From the NCBI GenBank assembly GCA_023957115.1, contig JAMLHN010000007.1, positions 1-64,000 of the forward strand: DNA of 64,000 nucleotides. Direction: 5' to 3'. Within the stretch, counting starts at the first letter, position 1; every line of letters begins with the position of its first letter. Under the pieces are notes generated by a model. That model was not told the DNA's origin, did no database searches, and saw nothing but the letters and a program-made list of their open reading frames with translations. Origin of the DNA: Thermomicrobiales bacterium. Lineage in GTDB: Bacteria > Chloroflexota > Chloroflexia > Thermomicrobiales > UBA6265. Made by a program: the position numbers and the translations under genes. Shown one piece after another: positions 54,030 through 61,721 of the stretch.

Positions 54030-54304
54030 TTTCGTCGGGTGTACCGATTATGCGGTGTTGGGTTTGCAACGCGAATCCAATTGCGCCCGAACGGATGGGA
54101 CGCCGGTGGAGGCGTGCGGCGTCGGAGCGCAGGGACCCGTGTCCGGCGATCGGCCGCGGGGTGACAGCTCGACGCAAGCGGACAGCTACGTCCTCAGGTT
54201 TGGCGACGCGTCCGCGATCGTCTGGATTCCGTATCAGGTGGAGCGTGTTCTGGGGCGGGGAAGGCGGTGGAGTTGCTGCGTTTCGGCCCTCATCCATCCC
54301 CCAA

Positions 54305-54342
54305 CCCCCTTCCTTCTCCCAAGCCTGGGAGAAGGAAGGGGG
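54305..54342. repeat. Long perfect hairpin
   Basis: CCCCCTTCCTTCTCCCA (17 bases) pairs perfectly with TGGGAGAAGGAAGGGGG around AGCC. It lies far from any gene end and overlaps the left arm of the inverted repeat. Confidence 0.8.
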
Positions 54343-54481
54343 CTTTGCGCCAAGGCTCCTTAAGTCGGGTGGGATGGCGATACACGGGGAAGCTGGAAAA
54401 CGGGGGCGCATTCGTTTTTTTTTTTTACGAACGACGCCTGGGTTGCTCCGGTGGGATCGACCTCGAAACACGCCGGGCGGG

Positions 54482-54556
54482 GAGTGAGGAGTTAGGATCT
54501 GGGAGTTCGGAATAAACGACATTCCTAGCTCCTAAATCCCAACTCCCAGCTCCTCA
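54482..54556. repeat. Paired dispersed repeat forming a large imperfect hairpin
   Basis: GTGAGGAGTTAGGATCTGGG at 54485 and the complement CCCAACTCCCAGCTCCTCAC at 54537 form the outer part of a long imperfect stem around a short loop near 54514-54519. It is the clearest inverted pair of the GGAGTTAGGA family. Confidence 0.75.
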
Positions 54557-54719
54557 CAGGACGCCGGGACCCTGGTCTGCCGGGCAGGGGGCAGGAGCGA
54601 GCACGACTGGTGAGCCGTCCGCTGACCTGGCCAGCGATCCGTAGGCTGGCGATACGACGGATGTGGTACTGCGCTGCCCAGGCCCGCACCATCCGCCGGT
54701 GTGCCGCTTGTCGATAGCA

Positions 54720-54735
54720 GAGAACGCATGTTCTC
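54720..54735. promoter_or_regulatory. LexA-box-like palindrome in repeat cluster
   Basis: GAGAACGCATGTTCTC is a perfect 16-base palindrome. It shares AGAAC-N4-GTTCT with the box at 6926. No clear gene follows within 200 bases on either strand, so it may be left over from a lost gene or be carried by a repeat. Confidence 0.45.
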
Positions 54736-54973
54736 CTTGCGTCAAGTCCAGTTCAGAGGGAGGAACGGCATGGTACGACGCGGTCAGACAGGGCAACGGG
54801 TGTGTGCGATGGAGGGGGTTGGGGGATGGATGAGGGCGGTTTCGATGATCCAGACCGAGGACTCGATTCCAGCCTCGGAGCGGCTTTGTCCGGTGAGCCC
54901 CAGGTTTTTCAACCGGGGAGAACGTCCGCATTAGCCCCGTCCACGAGCGGACACAGCGGTCCTCGGCTGCGAT

Positions 54974-55013
54974 CTCCTGCAAACCCGCGCCGCCATCGCA
55001 TGGCTGGAGTCGC
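54974..55013 (+). pseudogene. Duplicate of the PadR C-terminal coding tail
   Basis: Forty bases match 53895-53934 at 37 positions and, in frame, read LLQTRAAIAWLESR then stop, the end of a PadR protein. No upstream part of the gene remains, so this is a gene remnant or a partial duplication 1.08 kb downstream of the first copy. Confidence 0.6.
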
Positions 55014-55033
55014 GTTGATCTGAGCGCCTCGTA

Positions 55034-56272
55034 CTACGGCAGAACGATGATGGTTCCGTGCATGCCGGCCACGCGCTGCCCCGGGACGTCACTGTAGAAT
55101 TCGTACACGCCCTTGGGTGCATTTATGAGCACCGGTACCTCTTCGCCAGGCGGGAGCTCGACGTTGATGTTCAGCTCAGGAACGACTAAGGTTTTCCGTG
55201 CCATCCCCTCGTTGCTGACAACAATCGTGACATCAGTATCCGCCGGTATCTCGATGCGCGCTGGATCGAACTTGAGGTCGATGGCAGTGATCTTGAACAT
55301 GACCATCGACGGCTTGGCCCGGGACGTGACATAAATCGCTTCATCGACAAGCCAACCACGGTCGGAATCGACGAGGATGAAGTACTGCTTGACTCCATAA
55401 CCCGTGAGATCTTGTTCGAGCAGAACCCCGATTCGTCCATCTGGAAGCACATTGGACGAAAGGATGATTGGCGTGACGACGTGCGTGAGATAGCCACGCG
55501 GATTGATCGGTGTTGCCTTGCTTTCGGTCGCACTGGTTGTGGCAATAGGCGTTCCCTGTACGCCCTCTCCACGATTCGAGCCGGTGCGCCGAATCGAGTC
55601 GTCGGAGAAGAGTGCTTCGACGCTGGCATAGTCGCGCTCGTAAAGGCACGCGGCCAAAGTCTCAAGCGTTTGTTGGATTCCAGCGAGATCCTCTGGAGAT
55701 GCTTCCGGCCCAGTTGGAAGGTCCGCTTCGTAGAGAACAGGACCTCTACTACTCGGGATATTGGGGTACCAATCGTTGGTGTTGGCGAACAGTATCGCCT
55801 CGTGCTCTGGGGTTCCGCTTACCGTCATGATTGCTCGCGGTTCGACCGAGCAGGTGGCCGCGCTGGATTGGGAGAGGCCGTTCATAGGTGCTGGAATGAC
55901 GGGACCATCCGATCCGCTGTTGAATGAGCGGACGAGCAGTAGTACGACTGGTACCGCCAGCAAGAGGAGTGCCGCCGCGGACATCAGCCAATGGCGTGGG
56001 ACGGTCGACAGGGAGCGGCCCGAAGCAGGGGCCGTGGGACGCAGCTGAAGGGCCGACGTTTCGGGGCCTCCGGCAAGCGCCGGACGCAATTGCGTCCAGA
56101 TTTGGTGGTCGAGCTGGTTCGTGCTCATAGGCTGGTGTCCTTTCTGTTGAAGCCAGATTGCTGTCTGGGCAAGTTCGGCTGCATCAACTGGCGTAGGGCT
56201 CGCGATACCTCGCGCCAGCTGATCGAGCCAGGCGTCAAACCGATCGATATCGATGCGTTCAGTCGGATCCAT
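55034..56272 (-). CDS. Anti-sigma-like membrane protein with copper-less cupredoxin domain
   Basis: A 412-residue single-pass membrane protein. The cytoplasmic N-terminus (about 1-95) is helical and would hold the sigma factor, but no zinc-type HxxxCxxC anti-sigma motif is visible. One membrane helix is at about 95-115 (LMSAAALLLLAVPVVLLLVRS). Outside is a region like an NTF2-type domain (LETLAACLYERDYASVEALFSDDSIRR) and a C-terminal cupredoxin-like domain (ITAIDLKFDPARIEIPADTDVTIVV to GMHGTIIVLP). The copper ligands are gone: the Cys and His of CxxPGHxxxGM read SDVPGQRVAGM. It overlaps the sigma gene by 14 bases, so it is probably its regulator. Confidence 0.78.
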   Translation of the reverse strand: MDPTERIDIDRFDAWLDQLARGIASPTPVDAAELAQTAIWLQQKGHQPMSTNQLDHQIWTQLRPALAGGPETSALQLRPTAPASGRSLSTVPRHWLMSAAALLLLAVPVVLLLVRSFNSGSDGPVIPAPMNGLSQSSAATCSVEPRAIMTVSGTPEHEAILFANTNDWYPNIPSSRGPVLYEADLPTGPEASPEDLAGIQQTLETLAACLYERDYASVEALFSDDSIRRTGSNRGEGVQGTPIATTSATESKATPINPRGYLTHVVTPIILSSNVLPDGRIGVLLEQDLTGYGVKQYFILVDSDRGWLVDEAIYVTSRAKPSMVMFKITAIDLKFDPARIEIPADTDVTIVVSNEGMARKTLVVPELNINVELPPGEEVPVLINAPKGVYEFYSDVPGQRVAGMHGTIIVLP

Positions 56273-56831
56273 GCGTGACTCTTTCCTTGACGACGTCCGC
56301 GTCACGTTTTCGCAGCAGCTCGCGGAGCGTTCGATACGCCCGCACCTGGGCGATCTTGACGGAGGCATGGGTACGTCCCAGCACCTGGGCAATCTCGGCG
56401 CCGGTCAACCCGGCGAGCCGTAGCTCCAGAATCTGTCGTTGGGTAGCGGGGAGCTGGCGGAGCAGTGCCCGGACCTCCGCTTGCTCGGCGGAATGCAACG
56501 CAACCGATTCGGGCCCGTCGTGGTTGTCTTCGACCTCATCGAGATCATCGAGCGAGACGACCGGGCGTTTCCGCCGATGCAAGTCGACGACCGTGTTGTG
56601 CGCGATCGAGAAGAGCCAGCTCCGCCGGGAACCTTTCCCGGTGTACGTGTCGAACGCGGTCAGCGTCTTGGCGAAGATCTCGCTGGTGGCGTCCTCTGCC
56701 GCTTCACGCGTGTCCAATCGAAAGAAGCAATAGCGATAGACGTCATCGAGATTCTCCCGATAGAACGCAGCGAATGCCTCATCCCGGTCAGATGCGTCCC
56801 CGCTGTTCGTTTCAGAGATTCCATGAGCCAC
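56259..56831 (-). CDS. ECF RNA polymerase sigma factor
   Basis: A 190-residue extracytoplasmic-function sigma factor. Region 2 is at about 20-90 (FAAFYRENLDDVYRYCFFRLDTREAAEDATSEIFAKTLTAFD, then SWLFSIAHNTVVDLHRRKR), and region 4 at about 125-180 (LLRQLPATQRQILELRLAGLTGAEIAQVLGRTHASVKIAQVRAYRTLRELL). There is no extra domain. The GTG at 56831 has AAGGAG 8 bases upstream. The gene for its likely anti-sigma partner overlaps its 3' end. No target promoter motif was identified. Confidence 0.92.
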   Translation of the reverse strand: MAHGISETNSGDASDRDEAFAAFYRENLDDVYRYCFFRLDTREAAEDATSEIFAKTLTAFDTYTGKGSRRSWLFSIAHNTVVDLHRRKRPVVSLDDLDEVEDNHDGPESVALHSAEQAEVRALLRQLPATQRQILELRLAGLTGAEIAQVLGRTHASVKIAQVRAYRTLRELLRKRDADVVKERVTHGSD

Positions 56832-56999
56832 CGCACGCGCTCCTTGCAGAGTTAGACGCGTTTCTGCTTGCTATGTGGGTACATTTGATTTGTTCGATTC
56901 AGTTGCGACTTTCCATATGGGACAATAGCGCCGAGTTTTCGATCCGCTCCTTCGACCCCGAGATTGACCGCCGAAGGAAACGCGCCGAGAGGGATTTCC

Positions 57000-57947
57000 A
57001 TGGACGCCAAGATCTTCGATTACGCCTTTTTTCAGGGGGAGATCGTTCCCTTCTCCGAGGCGAACGTCAGCATCGGGACACATGCCCTGCAATACGGAAC
57101 CGGCGCGTTTGCCGGGGTGCGTGGGTATCTGGATGCCGACGGGTCGACGATCAATATCGTTCGCCTGCCGGATCACGCCGAGCGATTGCTCAATTCGGCC
57201 AAGCTGCTCCGCGCCGAGCTGCCCTATGCCAAGGACGATGTGGTTCGTATCATCAGCGAGCTCACCGCCAAGAATGCGCCGTCCGGGGATGTCTATATCC
57301 GGCCGTTCATCTACAAGCCGGCGGTGCAGCTGACTCCGCGACTGCGGGGGATCGGCGACGAGTTTGCCGTCTACATGATGCCAATGGGCGACTACCTGTC
57401 GCTCGAACGTGGTCAGAAGGCGGTCGTCTCGTCCTGGGTGCGCATTCCGGATGCCGCGATTCCGAGCCGGGGCAAGCTGACCGGCGCCTATGTGAACTCT
57501 GCCCTGGCCAAGGACGAAGCGGCCGAGAATGGCGCCGATGAGGCGATCATGATGAACACCGCTGGCAAGATCGCCGAGGGGACCGGATGCAACCTGTTCA
57601 TCGTCCGGCACGACAAGCTGATCACCGCACCGTTCTCCAGTGACATTCTGGAAGGCATGACCCGGCGCTCCATCATCAAGATGGCAAAGGCCGCGGGAAT
57701 CGAGGTCGAGGTGCGCGAGATCGACCGCACCGAACTCTATATCGCCGATCAAGCCTTCTTCTGTGGAACCGGCGTGCGAGTGGCCTGGATCGAATCGATC
57801 GACGGACGTCCGATCGGCACCGGCACGGTCGGTCCGGTCACGGACCAGCTTCGCACGCTCTATTTCGACATGGTTCGCGGCAAGCTGCCGCAGTATGCCC
57901 ACTGGCTGACCCAGGTGAAGATCCCCCAGGTGGCCATGGCGGGATAG
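57000..57947 (+). CDS. ilvE: Branched-chain amino acid aminotransferase (class IV)
   Basis: A 315-residue PLP enzyme of class IV that moves an amino group between branched-chain amino acids and 2-oxoglutarate. The Schiff-base lysine is in SRGKLTGAYVNSALAKDEA (about Lys159), with EAIMMNTAGKIAEGTGCNLFIV near residue 190, and the GTGVRVAWIESIDGRPIG loop near 260 that binds the phosphate. This is full length and close to IlvE; D-amino acid or ADC lyase activity is a lesser alternative. ATG 57000 has GAGAGGG 7 bases upstream. A stem-loop at 58018-58041 may end its transcript. Confidence 0.92.
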   Translation: MDAKIFDYAFFQGEIVPFSEANVSIGTHALQYGTGAFAGVRGYLDADGSTINIVRLPDHAERLLNSAKLLRAELPYAKDDVVRIISELTAKNAPSGDVYIRPFIYKPAVQLTPRLRGIGDEFAVYMMPMGDYLSLERGQKAVVSSWVRIPDAAIPSRGKLTGAYVNSALAKDEAAENGADEAIMMNTAGKIAEGTGCNLFIVRHDKLITAPFSSDILEGMTRRSIIKMAKAAGIEVEVREIDRTELYIADQAFFCGTGVRVAWIESIDGRPIGTGTVGPVTDQLRTLYFDMVRGKLPQYAHWLTQVKIPQVAMAG

Positions 57948-58017
57948 TTCCGCGCCGTGCCAGCGATTTGCGAAATAGTTGACCCAAGCGACGGGTATTT
58001 TGGGCGACCGTGATTAT

Positions 58018-58041
58018 CGGCCTGCGGCCGATCGCAGGCCG
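58018..58041. terminator. Stem-loop after ilvE
   Basis: CGGCCTGCG pairs with CGCAGGCCG around a 6-base loop, 70 bases after the ilvE stop. It lacks a T-run. Another hairpin follows at 58155. Confidence 0.55.
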
Positions 58042-58154
58042 CGGGTGCCTGCGCTACGATCGTTCACGCGTGCCGGTCGTCGTAACCTTTCTGAAATCCG
58101 CTGTGCGTAGAGACTCTTCTCGGTGGAGGACGGTTCGCTCGTTCGTCCAGACAA

Positions 58155-58192
58155 CACGCAAGGGCCGGGTGAACACACCTGGCCCTTGTGCG
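58155..58192. terminator. Stem-loop terminator of the minus-strand peptide operon
   Basis: CGCAAGGGCC and GGTG on the left pair with CACC and GGCCCTTGTGCG on the right, with one mismatched pair, around ACAC-like loop bases. It lies 31 bases beyond the stop codon of the gamma-glutamyltransferase gene on its downstream side. Confidence 0.75.
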
Positions 58193-58223
58193 ATTGGTGA
58201 CTGAATGCTTTCTGGGTGCGCGA

Positions 58224-59852
58224 TCAACCGCCCATGGCCGCTCCGCCACCGCGGGGATCTGCCCCGCCGGTGACCCGACCAGATTCCTGGTCGACGAGGA
58301 TTGCCTGGACATATGCGAAGTTTCCCCAGGGCGCCGGATTAACCCATCGCTTCAGCCCAGCTCGGTCGGCAGCTGCTTGCATCACCCACGAAGGAATCCG
58401 AGCCTCTCCGTCCAGTATGTCGCTTTGACAGTCGAATCTTGGCGCCGATACCGCCTCGACTGCGGACATGCCGAACGCAATGGCATTGACCAGGACATGG
58501 AAAATGCCGGTCATGATGCGTGTTCCGCCAGGAGCGCCGAGGATGACGGCTGGATTGTCGTTCACGAACGTGATCGTTGGGGCGATGCCGGTAATGCGCC
58601 CTTTTCCAGGCTCGATGCTGTTGACCTGTCCTGGGCGCGGATCGAAACAGTTCATCGCGTTGTTGTACATGAACCCGAGTCCTGGAGTTACGACACCACT
58701 CGACGCGCCAAGGGTGTGGGTAAGCGCGATGCAATTCCGATTCTTGTCGATAACGGAGAGGTGGGTGGTGGTCTTTCCATCCGGGTGGTAGCGTGGCGCG
58801 ACAATCGTTTCGCCGGTCTCCAGCCGGGCACGCCAGCCGGCCGCGTGCGACTTGCTCACAAGCCGATCTGTCGGCACATCGACGAAACGCGGATCGCCGA
58901 CGTGCTCCGCACGGTCGATCATCGCTGCTATCTGTGCCCGTGCAACGGTATACACATACGTTTCCGAGTTGTGTCCCATGGCGGGGAGATCGTCATCCTC
59001 GATGATGTTGAGCATCTCGATAAGGGTGGGGCCGCCCCCGGGGGCGTGGCTGGTTCGGATGTCATGGCCGAGGTAGGTTCCTGCAACTGGCTCGAGGGTG
59101 ATCGGCTCGTAGGATTGCAGGTCTTCCCGGGTGATGGTGCTGCCATTGCGGGCGAGATCGTCCGCAATCTCCCGGGCCAGCGTGCCCGTATAGAATTCCT
59201 GCGGCCCGAGGGTTGCGAGCCGTTCGAGGGTCGCCGCGTACTCAGGGTTGCGGAACATCTGGCCCGCGGCATAGGGTTCGCCCGCTTCGGTGAGATAGAG
59301 CCGCCGGGATTCCTCATTGAAGAAGATGCGCGTTCTGATTCCGACCAGATCGCCGGTGTCTGGGGAGTTGAACATCTGGGCAAGCTCGGGCGAGACAAGA
59401 AACCCGTGCTTCGCCAAGTCGATTGCGGGTTGCAGCAAATCTGCCCAGGCGAGCGAGGCAAACCCGCGGTGGAGCTCCGCCAGGCCCGCGACTGTGCCGG
59501 GTGTGCCAATGGCTCCATATCCGATGTCGTTCGATCGATCGTCGAGCACCCAGCCGTAGCCGGTCCAGATTTCATCGACGATCGAATCTTTCCATTGATC
59601 GGGGGTTGCGTTGCGACCCGCTCTGGCGTTGAAGTCGATAACAACACAGGTGTCTCGTTTCGCGTCGTAGACGGTCATGCAACCGAATCCGCCGATTCCG
59701 CACATTTGCGGATCGACCACCATCTGGGCGAATGCGGTTGCAATGGCGGCGTCGAAGGCATTCCCACCGGCACGGAGCACCTGGGCTCCGACCTCCACCG
59801 CGTATGGCTGCGGGGCCACCACCATTCCTGTGGACAAACTTCCCATGAGCAC
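58224..59852 (-). CDS. ggt: Gamma-glutamyltransferase-family enzyme, no signal peptide
   Basis: A 542-residue Ntn-hydrolase of the gamma-glutamyltranspeptidase family, made as one chain that cuts itself before a threonine. That Thr is in DGKTTTHLSVIDK at about residue 360, giving a large and a small subunit. Other signatures are AGGNAFDAAIATAFAQMVVDPQMCGIGGFG near the N-terminus, GHDIRTSHAPGGGPTLIEML, and GIAPTITFVNDNPAVILGAPGGTRI in the small subunit. Unlike periplasmic Ggt it has no signal peptide, so it acts inside the cell. The start is GTG 59852 or ATG 59846. It is the last gene after the peptide transporter genes, suggesting it splits imported gamma-glutamyl peptides. Confidence 0.9.
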   Translation of the reverse strand: MLMGSLSTGMVVAPQPYAVEVGAQVLRAGGNAFDAAIATAFAQMVVDPQMCGIGGFGCMTVYDAKRDTCVVIDFNARAGRNATPDQWKDSIVDEIWTGYGWVLDDRSNDIGYGAIGTPGTVAGLAELHRGFASLAWADLLQPAIDLAKHGFLVSPELAQMFNSPDTGDLVGIRTRIFFNEESRRLYLTEAGEPYAAGQMFRNPEYAATLERLATLGPQEFYTGTLAREIADDLARNGSTITREDLQSYEPITLEPVAGTYLGHDIRTSHAPGGGPTLIEMLNIIEDDDLPAMGHNSETYVYTVARAQIAAMIDRAEHVGDPRFVDVPTDRLVSKSHAAGWRARLETGETIVAPRYHPDGKTTTHLSVIDKNRNCIALTHTLGASSGVVTPGLGFMYNNAMNCFDPRPGQVNSIEPGKGRITGIAPTITFVNDNPAVILGAPGGTRIMTGIFHVLVNAIAFGMSAVEAVSAPRFDCQSDILDGEARIPSWVMQAAADRAGLKRWVNPAPWGNFAYVQAILVDQESGRVTGGADPRGGGAAMGG

Positions 59853-59923
59853 GGGCCCTTTCTCGTTTTCGAGCGTATGGAGCGGGACGCTCGAAACGCG
59901 TTGTCTTCATGTTGCCGGCAAAC

Positions 59924-59962
59924 ATGGAGCGCCGACGAGCCGGTGGTTCTTCGGCGCTCCAT
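59924..59962. terminator. Stem-loop between binding protein and ggt genes
   Basis: ATGGAGCGCCGA pairs with TCGGCGCTCCAT around a 15-base loop, between the two minus-strand genes. It may reduce read-through from the transporter genes into ggt or stabilise the upstream message. Confidence 0.65.
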
Positions 59963-60027
59963 GGAGATGACGCCTCTCCGATGAGCGGCGTCCAGGCAGG
60001 GAGGACACGGTGTGTTCTTCCGTCCCC

Positions 60028-61632
60028 CTATCCCTCTTTTGTGGACGTTGTCACATAGAAATGCGCCGCCGGATGCTGTTGGAAGCCGGTGATGTTGTTT
60101 CTCCAACCCATGCGCACGTCGGGAAGATAGAGCCACAGCCAGGGGAGCTCATCGACCAGGATCGTCTGAACCTCGTCGTAGATCGCCTTGCGCTCGTCGA
60201 AGTCGGTGATAACGCGGCCCTGATCGAGCAGCTCATCCATCCGTGCGTTGGAATACCCCATCGGGTTGTGAATGCCTCCGGTGCGGTAGCGAGGATAGAA
60301 GGTCTGATCGGGATCGACCCGGGCCGAATAGCCCATTGGAGTGATGTCGAATTGCCCCTTCAGGTAGATCTCGGGCCAGTATGTGGCCCATTCCGTTTCC
60401 ACCAAGCGGACGTTGATACCGATGGCTGCCAGATCCGGCTGGATGAGCTCGGCGATTTCCGGCAACGGAGTCGTGGCGGCCACCGGCATGTCGAGCTCGA
60501 GACCATCGGCATAGCCCGCCTCGGCCATGAGCGCCTGGGCTCGTTCCGGATCGTATTCGTAGTCTGGAATTTCTATGTACCAGGGTGACGTTGGCGGAAA
60601 CGGGATGTTGGTCGCATGCGCAAATCCCCATTCGGCCCCCTCGACGACGAGCTCTTTATCGATCGCGTGGGCGACTGCCTTGCGCATGCGTACGTCGGAG
60701 AACGGTCCACTCGCGCAGTTGAAGGCGATGTAGTCGTGGGTCACCCCGGGGATGGGTTCGACCAGGACCGTGTCTTCCTGCATCAGGAGATCGACCTGCT
60801 CCGGCGGCACTGAATAGACGATGTCGATGTCGCCGGCCTGCAGCGCGAGAACCCGGGAATCCGAGTTGGGATAGAAGTTCCAATCGACACGAGACGCGAG
60901 CGGGAGTCCTTCTTCCCAGTACTGGTCGTGCGCTTCGAGCACCACGCCGGTACCGCGGTTCCATTCGACGATCTTGAATGGGCCGGTCCCGACGGGAGTC
61001 GTGTCGTCATAGGCGTCCATGTCGGTGATGGCACAGCGGTTCGTGAGGATTGCCAGGAATGGGGCGAATGGCTCACTGAGCGTGAAGACGACCGTCGTTT
61101 CGTCGGGCGCTTCCACGGAGGCAACCGAGACATAGTCGGGAGCCAGGAAAGATCCGCCTTCCGGATCCATGATGTGCTCGAAGTTGCGGACGACTTCCTG
61201 CGCGGTGCATGGCTTGCCGTTGTGAAAGACGAGATTGGGCCGGAGATTGAACGTCCAGGTGAGCCCGTCTTCGCTGCTTTCCCAGCTTTCCGCGATCATG
61301 GGTGAGATTCCCAGATCGTAGTCCCACCAGACGAGTCCAGGCATGGCCACGTAGCCGAGCAGCCCGGCTGCGGCCGCGGTGAGATTGTGCGGATCGAGCG
61401 TGTCGGGTTCCTCGACCTGCCCGATGGTGAGTTCGACGCTTTGTTGCGCCAGGCCGGGGCGAAGCATTGCGTTCTGGTAGGACGAGGCAAGGCTTACGCC
61501 CGGAGTGGCCAGGATGGATGCGAATGGCGCGGCAATTCCGAGTGCGGCGCAACGTTGCATAAAGGTGCGCCTGGAGATCTGCCGATTCTGGTGCATGCGG
61601 ATCAGGGTTTGAAGAGATCGCTCGTCGCTCAT
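60028..61632 (-). CDS. Peptide/nickel-type ABC transporter substrate-binding protein, Tat-exported
   Basis: A 534-residue solute-binding protein of the DppA/OppA family (SBP_bac_5). The N-terminus has a twin-arginine signal (SRRTFMQRCAALGIAAPFASILATPG at residues 20-45), so it is exported folded by Tat. The mature part begins ELTIGQVEEPDTLDPHN and includes the family landmark FNLRPNLVFHNGKPCTAQEVV. It should deliver a peptide or similar ligand to the DppB/DppC permease encoded just upstream. ATG 61632 has GAGGAGG upstream. No lipobox is seen, so the protein is soluble or held by the Tat signal. Confidence 0.92.
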   Translation of the reverse strand: MSDERSLQTLIRMHQNRQISRRTFMQRCAALGIAAPFASILATPGVSLASSYQNAMLRPGLAQQSVELTIGQVEEPDTLDPHNLTAAAAGLLGYVAMPGLVWWDYDLGISPMIAESWESSEDGLTWTFNLRPNLVFHNGKPCTAQEVVRNFEHIMDPEGGSFLAPDYVSVASVEAPDETTVVFTLSEPFAPFLAILTNRCAITDMDAYDDTTPVGTGPFKIVEWNRGTGVVLEAHDQYWEEGLPLASRVDWNFYPNSDSRVLALQAGDIDIVYSVPPEQVDLLMQEDTVLVEPIPGVTHDYIAFNCASGPFSDVRMRKAVAHAIDKELVVEGAEWGFAHATNIPFPPTSPWYIEIPDYEYDPERAQALMAEAGYADGLELDMPVAATTPLPEIAELIQPDLAAIGINVRLVETEWATYWPEIYLKGQFDITPMGYSARVDPDQTFYPRYRTGGIHNPMGYSNARMDELLDQGRVITDFDERKAIYDEVQTILVDELPWLWLYLPDVRMGWRNNITGFQQHPAAHFYVTTSTKEG

Positions 61633-61721
61633 TTGACTTCCTCCTCGAAGTTCATCGTTGGACGTGAGATCGGGACTGACTCGTTGCCTCCTTCCAGAAG
61701 AATCAGTATGAATGCGAAGGG

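Larger units (their letters stand above)
54286..54837. mobile_element. Possible MITE-like element with 25-base perfect inverted ends
   Basis: GCCCTCATCCATCCCCCAAC plus five bases at 54286-54310 is the exact reverse complement of 54813-54837. The ends are 552 bases apart and no coding sequence lies between. The adjacent inner left end is a 17-base perfect hairpin. This may be a decayed or non-autonomous mobile element, or two inverted copies of one short repeat. Confidence 0.45.
53940..55033. other. Gene-free repeat cluster
   Basis: This 1.1-kb stretch has no supported gene. It holds, in order, a TGTCATCCTGAACGGAGGTG element (54001), a segment shared with 27675 (54108), one arm of a 25-base inverted repeat (54286), a 17-base perfect hairpin (54305), a 12-T homopolymer (54415-54426), a GGAGTTAGGAT hairpin (54482-54556), a LexA-like box (54720), the second inverted arm (54813), and a duplicate of the PadR tail (54974). 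Short open frames within it have no conserved sequence. Confidence 0.6.

Noticed and set aside
54701..55023. Short open frames in the repeat cluster (54-77 residues)
   Set aside because: They overlap repeats and the inverted arm and show no conserved sequence, though one ATG at 54769 has a GGGAGG upstream.
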